From positions 33,156 to 97,155 of the forward strand of contig JAFEDX010000195.1 in NCBI GenBank assembly GCA_018241365.1: DNA of 64,000 nt, given 5' to 3'. A program made the position numbers and the translations under genes. Positions 34,096-44,709 of the stretch are shown piece after piece. This stretch comes from Pseudomonadota bacterium (GTDB lineage: Bacteria > Pseudomonadota > Gammaproteobacteria > Xanthomonadales > Rhodanobacteraceae). Position 1 is the first letter of the stretch. Every line of letters begins with the position of its first letter. The notes under the pieces are model-generated. The model was not told the origin of the DNA, ran no database searches, and saw only the letters and a program-made list of their open reading frames with translations.

Positions 34096-34947
34096 ATGAA
34101 TGTCGTTCCGCTGGGACCGGTGGTGCTTTCGATAGCGGGATTGCTGCTGCTTGCGGGCCTCGTCACCGCGTTCGCGATCAATGGCTGGCTGCACCGGCGT
34201 GGCCGCACTTCGGCCGAAACCGCATTGTGGTGGCTGTTCATTGCCGGTGTCGTGATCGCGCGCGGCGTGTTCGTGTTGCGCTGGTGGCCGGAATACGCGA
34301 GCCGCCCGCTCGCGATCTTCGATCCGCGCGATGGCGGATTCGTGCCTTGGGTCGGCGTGCTGGCCGTGCTGGTGGGCGCCGCGTGGCTTGGCTGGCGGCG
34401 CCAAACGCTGCGCGTGCCGCTTGCCTGGGCGGTGCTGGGCGGCATGCTGGTGTGGGGATTCGGCGGCCTGGTCGTGCGGCAGTTGTCGGCGACCACCCAT
34501 CCGCAATTGCCGGCGCTGGTGCTGCGCGACCTCGATGATTCGCCGCACTCGTTGCAGGGATTGCGCGGCCGTCCGCTGGTCATCAATCTCTGGGCCACCT
34601 GGTGCGGTCCGTGCCGCGAGGAAATGCCGGTGCTCGCGCAGGCCCAGCAGGCGCAGACTAAGGTGAGGTTCGTGTTCGCCAACGAGGGCGAAGCGCCCGC
34701 GAAGATACGCGCGTTCCTGGCGCAGACCGGGTTGCACCTCGATGGCGTGCTGGTCGATCCGTTTTCACGCTTGTCGCAGGAATTCGGCGTGCGCGGTTAT
34801 CCGACCACGTTGTTCTTCGATGCGCAGGGCACCCTGCGCGACATCCACACCGGCGTGCTGTCGCATGCCACGCTGGCCGCCGCGTTGCAGCGAGTCACAC
34901 CGCCCACCGACCGCACGGTGTCATCCACGTATGGAGTTCCGCGATGA
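34096..34947 (+). CDS. Membrane-anchored TlpA-like thioredoxin with an Lgt-like transmembrane half
   Basis: The 283-aa protein has an N-terminal membrane part (about residues 1-135, four helices) whose LGPVVLSIAGLLLLAGL and ARGVFVLRWWPEYASRPLAIF resemble the first helices of prolipoprotein diacylglyceryl transferase. A periplasmic thioredoxin domain with WATWCGPCREEMP (Cys170/Cys173) and a cis-Pro in RGYPTTLFF follows. It is probably a disulfide reductase of the periplasm. The catalytic HGGL and conserved Arg segments of Lgt are not seen, so lipoprotein modification is unlikely. The stop overlaps the dsbG-like start (ATGA). Confidence 0.8.
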   Translation: MNVVPLGPVVLSIAGLLLLAGLVTAFAINGWLHRRGRTSAETALWWLFIAGVVIARGVFVLRWWPEYASRPLAIFDPRDGGFVPWVGVLAVLVGAAWLGWRRQTLRVPLAWAVLGGMLVWGFGGLVVRQLSATTHPQLPALVLRDLDDSPHSLQGLRGRPLVINLWATWCGPCREEMPVLAQAQQAQTKVRFVFANEGEAPAKIRAFLAQTGLHLDGVLVDPFSRLSQEFGVRGYPTTLFFDAQGTLRDIHTGVLSHATLAAALQRVTPPTDRTVSSTYGVPR

Positions 34948-35735
34948 AGTATTGGTTGTGTTTTCTGTTTCTGTTGGCGCTGACAGCCTGCAGCCAGGCG
35001 CAGAACGCATCCGTGCCCCAGGCCGCGGCCGCAACGCCATCCGCGAAATATCCGGCGCCGATCCAGGCGCTGGTCGCACAGGGGTTGACCATCAAGGGGC
35101 CGCTGCCGGCGCCAGCCGGTTACCAGGGTTACGTGGCCGATTACGGCGGGCGTCCGGTGCCGCTGTACCTGTTGCCCGATGGCAAGCACGCGATGGTCGG
35201 CACGCTGTTCGATGCCGCCGGCAAGGATCTCACGGCCGCGCCGCTGGATGCGGCGAGCGCGCCGGTACTCGATGAAGCCATGTGGAAACGCCTTGCCGAT
35301 GCAGCCTGGATCGCCGAGGGCGCGAAGACTCCGCGGCGCATCGTCTACGAATTCACCGACACCGAATGTCCGTACTGCCACAAGCTGTGGCAGGCGGCGC
35401 AGCCGATGCTGGAGAAAAACGGCGTGCAAGTCCGCCACATCATGGTGGCCGTGATCGCGTCGCAAAGTCCGGGCCGGGCCGCGGCGTTGCTGGATTCGCC
35501 CGATCCGATGGCGATGTTGCACCGGCATGAAAACGCGTTCGGCCACAGCCCGATCGAGCCGCTCGCGAAGATTCCGGCGGCGACCGCGAAGCGCATCGAG
35601 GACAACAATGCGCTGATGCAGGAGCTCGACATCATGGGCACGCCCGGAATCGTCTACAAGGACGCCGCCGGGAAGATCCACGTCGCGGTGGGCATGCAAT
35701 CGCCGGAGCGCATCAAGGAAATTTTCGGCAAGTGA
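34944..35735 (+). CDS. dsbG: DsbG/DsbC-type thiol:disulfide interchange protein, lipoprotein
   Basis: The 263-aa protein starts with a lipoprotein signal (MKYWLCFLFLLALTAC) and has a DsbC/DsbG N-terminal dimerisation domain and a thioredoxin fold with the CPYC active site (Cys142-Cys145) and a cis-Pro in MGTPGIVYKD. It keeps or repairs protein thiols in the periplasm. The ATGA overlap with the TlpA-like gene suggests that the latter supplies its electrons; that link is inferred from the coupling. Confidence 0.9.
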   Translation: MKYWLCFLFLLALTACSQAQNASVPQAAAATPSAKYPAPIQALVAQGLTIKGPLPAPAGYQGYVADYGGRPVPLYLLPDGKHAMVGTLFDAAGKDLTAAPLDAASAPVLDEAMWKRLADAAWIAEGAKTPRRIVYEFTDTECPYCHKLWQAAQPMLEKNGVQVRHIMVAVIASQSPGRAAALLDSPDPMAMLHRHENAFGHSPIEPLAKIPAATAKRIEDNNALMQELDIMGTPGIVYKDAAGKIHVAVGMQSPERIKEIFGK

Positions 35736-35812
35736 TGCGAGTGGCCAGGCCCCGGCAGTTGCCGTCGGCGCGACACCGCGGCGTTTTGCAGGAGTGGCCC
35801 ATGCTGGACCAC

Positions 35813-35935
35813 TTGTAGGAGCGGCGGAAGCCGCGACCACCGAGCTCTCGGCCATGGACAGCACATGATCCGCGCACGGCACGGTCGGGCCTTCCGGCCC
35901 TCCTCATGATTGTCGTGATCGGCCTTCCGGCCCTC

Positions 35936-35940
<5 letters not shown>
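35813..35940. repeat. REP-like palindromic repeat at the 3' end of gcvP
   Basis: TTGTAGGAGCGGCGGAAGCC begins the unit; two copies of GGCCTTCCGGCCCTCCT follow, the last ending CTCCTACA. This is the family seen at 21662. The gcvP stop codon (minus-strand TAG, 35938-35936) lies within the terminal CTCCTACA. Confidence 0.8.
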
Positions 35941-38827
<2,887 letters not shown>

Positions 38828-38869
38828 GGTGGGCATCCGGGAGGGCGAGGTGCGGGGAACTTCGTTTTC

Positions 38870-38944
38870 GTCATTCCAGCGCAAGCGGGAATCCATGCGC
38901 TTCATCCAAGTAGACACTGGATCCCGGCCTTCGCCGGGATGACG
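38870..38944. repeat. Dispersed palindromic repeat in the gcvP leader
   Basis: GTCATTCCAGCGCAAGCGGG at the left and GGATCCCGGCCTTCGCCGGG followed by ATGACG at the right form inverted ends (CGTCATTCC / GGGATGACG). It lies between the riboswitch and the gcvP start codon, lengthening the leader by about 75 nt. Confidence 0.7.
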
Positions 38945-38972
38945 GACGAAATGCGTCCTGCATTTCGTGAAG

Positions 38973-39310
38973 CCCCTCTGTCCTTTGGCCTGAGAGTTTG
39001 GAGACACGATGCAAGCATCGCGTTTCTTGCCCCTTCGGCGCCGGTTCTTTCGCGGATGGAACCTTTGAAAACCGTCGCGAGCGAAGGCAGATTGCGGGAC
39101 GCCGGAGCACAGGAAGCGGAGCGTACACGTCAGTACGTGAGCATTCCGAGCACCGCCGGCACGCAAGCTGCCGAGCACAGCAGGTTTTCAGGGGGTCCTT
39201 CGAAAGCCGGTCTCTCCAGAGTTTTACATGCGGTGGTATCGAGCCTGAGCGATTACGGGCGTTGCGCCTTCGGCAGCAGCATGGGTTGACCCCATCTGCT
39301 TCTTCCACCA
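38973..39310 (-). ncRNA. Tandem glycine riboswitch of gcvP, with an expanded second aptamer
   Basis: Read on the minus strand, aptamer 1 spans about 39310-39232: P1 TGGTGG/CCACC, a P3 hairpin with ATGGG/CCCAT, core GCCGAAGGCGCAAC and CTCAGGC. Aptamer 2 starts ACTCTGGAGAG (39222-39212) and ends with core GCCGAAGGGGCAAG (39039-39026), AAACTCTCAGGCC and AAAGGACAGAG. These match the conserved glycine aptamer strings. In aptamer 2 about 173 nt separate GGAGAG from the CCGAAGG core, where the V. cholerae riboswitch has about 20; the extra sequence folds back on itself (for example GAAAACC with GGTTTTC). Glycine binding normally turns on the glycine cleavage genes. The rest of the 555-nt gap is covered by the promoter and the repeat at 38870. 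Confidence 0.88.
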
Positions 39311-39317
39311 GCCCGCG

Positions 39318-39323
39318 ATTATA
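39318..39323 (-). promoter_or_regulatory. -10 box of the riboswitch-gcvP transcript
   Basis: On the minus strand this is a perfect TATAAT, placed 8 nt before the first aptamer. The -35 is not clear. Confidence 0.6.
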
Positions 39324-39382
39324 CAGCGGCGATCGGGGTGGATGCTTTACCATCGGGAGGCCAAGCATCGAGGAAAACCGGC

Positions 39383-39823
39383 ATGTCCGTGCCGTTTCGC
39401 CTGCGTCAACTCGACCATGTGGTGCTGCGTGTGCGTGATGTCGCGGCCATGCGGCGTTTCTATTGCGTCGTGCTCGGCTGCACACCGGAACTGGACCAGG
39501 CGGGCATCGGCCTGTACCAGTTGCGGGCGGGCGAATCGCTGATCGACCTGGTCGATGTGCATGGCAAGCTTGGCCGGCAAGGTGGCGCGGCGCCTGGTGC
39601 CGAAGCCCGCAACATGGATCATTTCTGCCTCGCGGTCGATGGCTATGACGAGGCCGCGATCACCGCGCACCTGAAATCGCATGGTGTGCGCGTCGGCGAG
39701 ACCGGCATGCGCTATGGTGCGGAAGGCGAGGGACCGTCCCTCTACGTGTTCGATCCCGAAGGCAACGTGGTGGAGTTGAAGGGGCCACCAGTGCCGGGGT
39801 CGCGGGTTGGTTTGCCGAGCTGA
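39383..39823 (+). CDS. VOC (glyoxalase/bleomycin-resistance) superfamily protein
   Basis: The 146-aa protein has the two beta-alpha-beta-beta-beta modules of the VOC fold: RQLDHVVLRVRDVAAMRRFY at the N-terminus with a metal-binding His, MDHFCLAVDGYDEAAI in the middle and SLYVFDPEGNVVELKGP at the end with Glu. Metal-dependent dioxygenase, lyase or isomerase activity is possible; the substrate is unknown. The start at 39383 follows GAGGAAA. It is divergent from gcvP. Confidence 0.85.
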   Translation: MSVPFRLRQLDHVVLRVRDVAAMRRFYCVVLGCTPELDQAGIGLYQLRAGESLIDLVDVHGKLGRQGGAAPGAEARNMDHFCLAVDGYDEAAITAHLKSHGVRVGETGMRYGAEGEGPSLYVFDPEGNVVELKGPPVPGSRVGLPS

Positions 39824-39849
39824 TCGGCACGATCGGAAAGGAGGTTTGC

Positions 39850-40125
39850 GTGCCCTGCCTGATGGCCTTGTTCGCCCTGTTCGTGCCGCGCGTGGTGATC
39901 GTGCTGCTGTGGCTGTTCACCCATTGGTTCAGCGGCATCTTTTCGATTGCCTTGTGGCCGGTGCTTGGCTTCGTCTTCCTGCCGACCACCCTGCTCTGGT
40001 ACACGGCGGTGCAGCACTGGTTTGGCGGCCAGTGGACCCTGTGGCCGATGGTGGGCATCGTGATCGCGTTGCTGATCGACCTGTCGCCGGCGTCCGGCCG
40101 CCACCGGCGGGTGTACGTGCGTTGA
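39850..40125 (+). CDS. Small conserved membrane protein
   Basis: The 91-aa protein starts at GTG 39850, 5 nt after a strong AAAGGAGG. It has three hydrophobic helices (FALFVPRVVIVLLWLF, FSIALWPVLGFVFLPTTLLWY, WPMVGIVIALLIDL) and a basic tail. No function is known. It starts 27 nt after the VOC gene and is probably co-transcribed with it. Confidence 0.7.
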   Translation: MPCLMALFALFVPRVVIVLLWLFTHWFSGIFSIALWPVLGFVFLPTTLLWYTAVQHWFGGQWTLWPMVGIVIALLIDLSPASGRHRRVYVR

Positions 40126-40189
40126 AGTGATGGGGGCACGTTCCGCCTGCGCGCTGCCGCGGCTCGCAGGCGCGAAGTAAAATGCCGGA

Positions 40190-40555
40190 ATGGACGTATT
40201 CAAGTCATTCTCGTTCGAAGCGGCCCATCGCCTGCCGCACGTACCGTCGGGGCACAAGTGCGCCAATCTGCACGGGCACTCGTTCCGTGTGGAAATCCAC
40301 GTCAGTGGCGAGATCGGGGCTGACAGTGGCTGGCTGATGGACTTCGCCGAGCTCAAGGCGGCCTTCCAGCCGCTGCACGCACAGCTCGACCACCACTACC
40401 TCAACGACATCGAAGGGCTGGACAACCCCACCAGCGAACGGCTGGCGATCTGGATCTGGGATCGCCTGAAACCCGTGCTGGCCCCGTTGTCCGAAGTCGT
40501 CGTGTACGAGACTTGCACGTCGGGGTGCCGCTATCGCGGCGAACGGCGGGCCTGA
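40190..40555 (+). CDS. queD: 6-carboxy-5,6,7,8-tetrahydropterin synthase
   Basis: QueD converts 7,8-dihydroneopterin triphosphate to carboxytetrahydropterin in the queuosine (preQ0) pathway. The 121-aa protein has the zinc histidines in AAHRLP and LHGHSF, the catalytic Cys in [19 protein letters not shown] and the terminal ETCTSGCRY. The length is standard. Confidence 0.95.
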   Translation: MDVFKSFSFEAAHRLPHVPSGHKCANLHGHSFRVEIHVSGEIGADSGWLMDFAELKAAFQPLHAQLDHHYLNDIEGLDNPTSERLAIWIWDRLKPVLAPLSEVVVYETCTSGCRYRGERRA

Positions 40556-40660
40556 GGTCACGCGCCCCGCGGGGCGGCGTGCGCACGACTTCCGGCAGGG
40601 GCAGCGTTGCGGCGTTGCGTTCAAGCTTGCAGATTGATTCCGGATTGATTGGAGAAGGCA

Positions 40661-42985
40661 GTGCGCGCATTACGATTTGTCGCAGTCATGTTGTTGGCGC
40701 TGGGTGCTGCGTGTTCACTGCCGGCAGCGGCGCGCCAGATGACCGCCGCCGACTATGCGCAGGCCGTCAGGTTCCTGGCACGGAACACCGACCCGCTGGT
40801 TGACCACGACGTGCAGCGCGTCACCTGGATCGACGCTACGCACTTCTGGTATCGCGACCACGATGCGTCGGGTGATCGTTTCCTGGTGATGGATGCCGCC
40901 AACGGCAAGGTGTCGCCGGCCTTCGACGAGGCCAAGCTGGCCGGGGCGCTTGGCAAGGCCAGCGGCAAGCCGGTCGATGCCAGGGCGTGGCCGAGCTCTT
41001 TCGATTTCAAGGTAGTGCGCGACGGCAAGCTCGACGTGACGCTGGGCATGACCACCTATCGCTGCGATCTCGCCGGTGTCGGCAGCTGCGCTGATTTGGC
41101 AAAGTTCCTGAAGACCGGCAGCGAACCCGGTGCCCTGTCCCCGGACGGCAAGTCGCTGGCGTTCACGCGCGACTGGAACCTGTGGGTGCGCGATGTCGCA
41201 ACCGGCAAGGAAACGCAGCTGACTACCGATGGCGTGAAGGATTACGGCTACGCAACCCAAAACGCCGGCTGGGTGCATGGTGCGGGCGCGATCGTGCGCT
41301 GGTCGCCGGATTCGAAAAAAATCGCCACCTATCGGCAGGACCAGCGCGAGGTCGGCGAGATGGTCACGGTCGATACGCGGGTGGGACATCCCAGGCTGGA
41401 TGTATGGAAATACCCGTTGCCGGGTGATGGTCACGTCTTCATGATCGAACCGGTGGTGGTGGATGTAGCGACCAAGCAATTGGTGCGCCTGAAGATGGTG
41501 CCGCAGCAGCGCCTTTCGACACTGTGTGACCAGTTGGCGTGCGATCAGGCAAAACCGTACCAGTGGAGCGATGCGAAGTGGGCGCCGGACAGCAAGACGC
41601 TGGCCCTGGTTTCGACCTCGCGCGATCGCCAGCGCGAAACCTTCGATGTCGCCGACGCGACGACTGGCGTGGTGCGCAGCGCATTCGAGTTCGCCTACAA
41701 GCCTTATTACGAAAGCGGCCACGGCCGGGTCAACTGGCAGTACCTGCCGGACACGCACGAGGCGATCTGGCCGTCCGAGCAGAACGACTGGAACAATCTG
41801 TATTTGTACGACCTCGAGACCGGCAAGCCGTTGCGCCCGATCACGACGGGCGATGGCAACGTCACGGAAGTGCTGCATGTCGATCGCGTGACGCGCACGC
41901 TGTGGTTTGTCGGCGTCGGCCGCACACCGGGCGTGAATCCGTATTACCGCCAGTTCTGGAAGGTGAATATCGACAGTGGCAAGACCACGCTGCTGACGCC
42001 GGAAAACGCCGACCACACCATCACGATGTCGCCCGACGGCAAGACCTTCGTGGACAGCTATTCAACGCCGATCACGCCGCCGGTCACCGTGCTGCGCGCG
42101 GCCAGCGACGGCCATGTCATCGCCACCATCGCTAGGGCCGACATCGGCCGCCTGCAGGCCGCCGGATGGGTACCGCCAGTGCCGTTCACGGTGAAGGCGC
42201 GCGACGGCAAGACCACGCTGTACGGAATGATGTTCAAGCCGACGAGCTTCGATGCCTCGAAGAAATACCCGATCATCGACTACATCTACCCGGGTCCGCA
42301 GACCGGCTCGGTGCGGGGACGCAGCTTCCTCGCGGCGCGCGGGGACAACCAGGCGCTGGCCGAGCTCGGCTTCATCGTGGTGGCAATCGACGGCATGGGT
42401 ACGCCGTGGCGCTCGGCGGGTTTCCACCACACCTGGTACGGCGACATGGGCGACAACACGCTGCCCGACCAGGTGGCCGGCATCAAGGAACTGGCGCAGC
42501 GCTATCCCTGGATCGACGTCAGCCGGGTCGGCATCTGGGGCCATTCCGGTGGCGGCAATGCCACCGCTGACGCGCTGTTTCGCTATCCGGATTTCTTCAA
42601 GGTCGGCTGGGCCGAAAGCGGCAACCACGACAACCGCAATTACGAGAACGACTGGGGCGAGAAGTTCCAGGGCCTGCTGGTGACCCACCAGGATGGCAGC
42701 ACCAATTACGACAACCAGGCCAACCAGTTGCTCGCGAAGAACCTGAAAGGGCACCTGATGCTGGTGCATGGCGAGATCGACGACAACGTGCCGGTCGGCA
42801 ACACCTATCTGGTGGTCGATGCGCTGATGAAGGCCAACCGGGATTTCGACATGCTGATCGTGCCGCATGCCCGTCACAGCTACGGTCCGGATAGCGACTA
42901 CGTGATGCGCCGGCGCTGGGATTACTTCGTGAAATACCTCGCGGGCGACACCCCGCCGCGCGGGTTCGAGATCCCGAAGTCGTAG
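40661..42985 (+). CDS. S9 family peptidase, dipeptidyl-peptidase IV type
   Basis: GTG 40661 is chosen because GGAG lies 6 nt upstream and a signal peptide follows (ALRFVAVMLLALGAACSLPAAARQ). The 774-aa protein has a DPP4 N-terminal beta-propeller (about residues 100-490) and a C-terminal alpha/beta-hydrolase with the nucleophile in WGHSGGGNATADALF, the Asp in HGEIDDNVP and the His in HARHSYGP. It should cut dipeptides (often X-Pro) from peptides in the periplasm, complementing the S46 enzyme at 8414. Confidence 0.92.
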   Translation: MRALRFVAVMLLALGAACSLPAAARQMTAADYAQAVRFLARNTDPLVDHDVQRVTWIDATHFWYRDHDASGDRFLVMDAANGKVSPAFDEAKLAGALGKASGKPVDARAWPSSFDFKVVRDGKLDVTLGMTTYRCDLAGVGSCADLAKFLKTGSEPGALSPDGKSLAFTRDWNLWVRDVATGKETQLTTDGVKDYGYATQNAGWVHGAGAIVRWSPDSKKIATYRQDQREVGEMVTVDTRVGHPRLDVWKYPLPGDGHVFMIEPVVVDVATKQLVRLKMVPQQRLSTLCDQLACDQAKPYQWSDAKWAPDSKTLALVSTSRDRQRETFDVADATTGVVRSAFEFAYKPYYESGHGRVNWQYLPDTHEAIWPSEQNDWNNLYLYDLETGKPLRPITTGDGNVTEVLHVDRVTRTLWFVGVGRTPGVNPYYRQFWKVNIDSGKTTLLTPENADHTITMSPDGKTFVDSYSTPITPPVTVLRAASDGHVIATIARADIGRLQAAGWVPPVPFTVKARDGKTTLYGMMFKPTSFDASKKYPIIDYIYPGPQTGSVRGRSFLAARGDNQALAELGFIVVAIDGMGTPWRSAGFHHTWYGDMGDNTLPDQVAGIKELAQRYPWIDVSRVGIWGHSGGGNATADALFRYPDFFKVGWAESGNHDNRNYENDWGEKFQGLLVTHQDGSTNYDNQANQLLAKNLKGHLMLVHGEIDDNVPVGNTYLVVDALMKANRDFDMLIVPHARHSYGPDSDYVMRRRWDYFVKYLAGDTPPRGFEIPKS

Positions 42986-43066
42986 GAACAGGCGCGATTG
43001 ACCGCGCGTGGCGCGCCTGCAAGTGGGCACCCAACGCAACGGTTACGGCGTCGTTCATGTTTCCGG

Positions 43067-43090
43067 GAAACGAAATGATATAACATTTCG
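43067..43090 (+). promoter_or_regulatory. Zur-box-like palindrome upstream of the RND operon
   Basis: CGAAATG-ATATAA-CATTTCG (43071-43090) is a perfect 7-bp inverted repeat. Taken as a 23-mer from 43067, its right half TATAACATTTC matches the Zur consensus exactly and its left half in 7 of 11 positions. TATAAC at 43079-43084 could be the -10, so a bound repressor or activator would sit on the promoter. The nearest gene is at 43198. Confidence 0.5.
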
Positions 43091-43197
43091 CGTTGCGACA
43101 CCGCCCAACCCCACGGTTCTCCGGCGCCGCGGTCATCACCGATTGATCGTTCCGAGCCGGATCCCCCGGCTCGCCCGCGAGAGAACCGTACCTCCCC

Positions 43198-44709
43198 ATG
43201 CGTCCCCTGTCGCAGATCACGGCGCCATCGTCGCGCGTCGCACGGCTCGCTGTGCTGGCGGCGGCACTGGCCTTGGCAGGCTGTGCGGCCGGGCCGAACT
43301 TCAAGCCGCCGGCGCCGCCGCAGGTCGGCGGTTACACCACGCAACCGCTGGCCGCGACCGTCGCCACGCCGGGCGTGGCGGGTGGCGCAGCACAGGGTTT
43401 CGAAACCGGAGTGGACATCCCGGGCGACTGGTGGACGCTGTTCCATTCGCGGCCGCTGGATGCGCTGGTGGCAGCGGCGCTTGCGAACAACCACGACCTC
43501 AAGGCCGCGCAGGCGGCGTTGCGGGTGGCACATGAAGACGTGCTGGCGCAGCGCGGTACGTTCTTCCCCAGCGTGTCGGCGGAATTCGATGCCAACCGCG
43601 CCAAGGCCTCGAATATCCTCGCGCCGGTTCCGAATTTCCCCGAGGTGCCGCAGGAGTTCCTGTACAACCTGTTCACGCCGCAACTTTCCATTTCCTACGC
43701 GCCGGACCTGTTCGGGTTGAACCGGCGCACGCGCGAATCGCTCAAGGCCCAGGAACAGTCCGCGCGTTTCCAGATGCTGGCGGCCTGGACCACGTTGACC
43801 AGCAACGTTGTCGTCACCGCGGTGGAAGAAGCAGCGCTGCGCGAACAGGTCGATGCCACGCGCAAGTCGATCGACATCGCCAGACACAGCCTCGCCATCC
43901 TGCAGCTCCGGTTCGCCAAGGGTGATGCCAGCAAGCTGGATGTCGCCGCGCAGCAAACGCAGCTTGCGCAAGCCGAAGCCGGCCTGCCCGTATTGGTGAA
44001 GCAACTCGCGGCGACCCAACACGCACTGGCGGTGCTGGTCGGCAAGTTCCCGTCCGAGGCTCCAGCCCAGACATTCACCCTGGCCGACCTGCAACTTCCG
44101 GAAAACCTGCCGGTAAGCCTGCCCTCGCAACTGGTCGCGCAGCGTCCCGACGTGCGCCAGGCGCGCGCCAACCTGCACGCGGCCAGCGCAGCAGTCGGCA
44201 TCGCCGCAGCCGAACGCCTGCCGCAGATCAACCTCACCGCGAATGCCGGCAGCACGGCGCTCGAGATCTCCAAGGTGTTCACGTCGGGCACCGGCTTCTG
44301 GGGCATCGCCGCGTCGCTGACCGCGCCGATCTTCGAAGGCGGGCAGCTCCTGCACCAGGAGCGCGCCGCCAAGGCCGCCTATGTCGAGGCTGCCGAGCAA
44401 TACCGCGGCACGGTATTGACCGCGTTCCAGAACGTCGCCGACACGCTTGTCGCGCTGGATCAGGACGCCAAGGCCTTGCAATCCGCCGCGGCCGCCGAGC
44501 GCGCCGCGAAAACCACGCTGGATCTCTCGCAACTGCAACTCAAGCACGGCTACATCGGCGCGTTTGAATTGCTGGCCGCACAGCAGGCTTGGCAGCAGGC
44601 GCGCACCGCGCTGGTGCAGGCCGAAGCCAACCGTTTCGCCGACACCGCCGCGCTGTACCAGGCGCTGGGCGGTGGCTGGTGGCATCACAAGGATCTCGCG
44701 AAAGAATGA
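43198..44709 (+). CDS. RND efflux outer-membrane channel (OprM/NodT family lipoprotein)
   Basis: The 503-aa protein has a lipoprotein signal (LAALALAGCAAGPNF after VARLAVLAAA; lipobox LAGC), followed by GDWWTLFHSRPLDALVAAALANN and two TolC-like repeats. It forms the outer-membrane exit duct of the pump encoded by the next two genes. The three genes are linked by two ATGA overlaps, so one operon is certain. Confidence 0.92.
   Translation: MRPLSQITAPSSRVARLAVLAAALALAGCAAGPNFKPPAPPQVGGYTTQPLAATVATPGVAGGAAQGFETGVDIPGDWWTLFHSRPLDALVAAALANNHDLKAAQAALRVAHEDVLAQRGTFFPSVSAEFDANRAKASNILAPVPNFPEVPQEFLYNLFTPQLSISYAPDLFGLNRRTRESLKAQEQSARFQMLAAWTTLTSNVVVTAVEEAALREQVDATRKSIDIARHSLAILQLRFAKGDASKLDVAAQQTQLAQAEAGLPVLVKQLAATQHALAVLVGKFPSEAPAQTFTLADLQLPENLPVSLPSQLVAQRPDVRQARANLHAASAAVGIAAAERLPQINLTANAGSTALEISKVFTSGTGFWGIAASLTAPIFEGGQLLHQERAAKAAYVEAAEQYRGTVLTAFQNVADTLVALDQDAKALQSAAAAERAAKTTLDLSQLQLKHGYIGAFELLAAQQAWQQARTALVQAEANRFADTAALYQALGGGWWHHKDLAKE

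Noticed and set aside
34096..34947. A functional prolipoprotein diacylglyceryl transferase
   Set aside because: Only the first-helix resemblance is seen; the HGGL and conserved Arg segments are absent and the rest is a thioredoxin domain.
38828..39178. Upstream extension of gcvP to 39178
   Set aside because: The extension would encode the riboswitch and a dispersed repeat; the family N-terminus starts at 38827.
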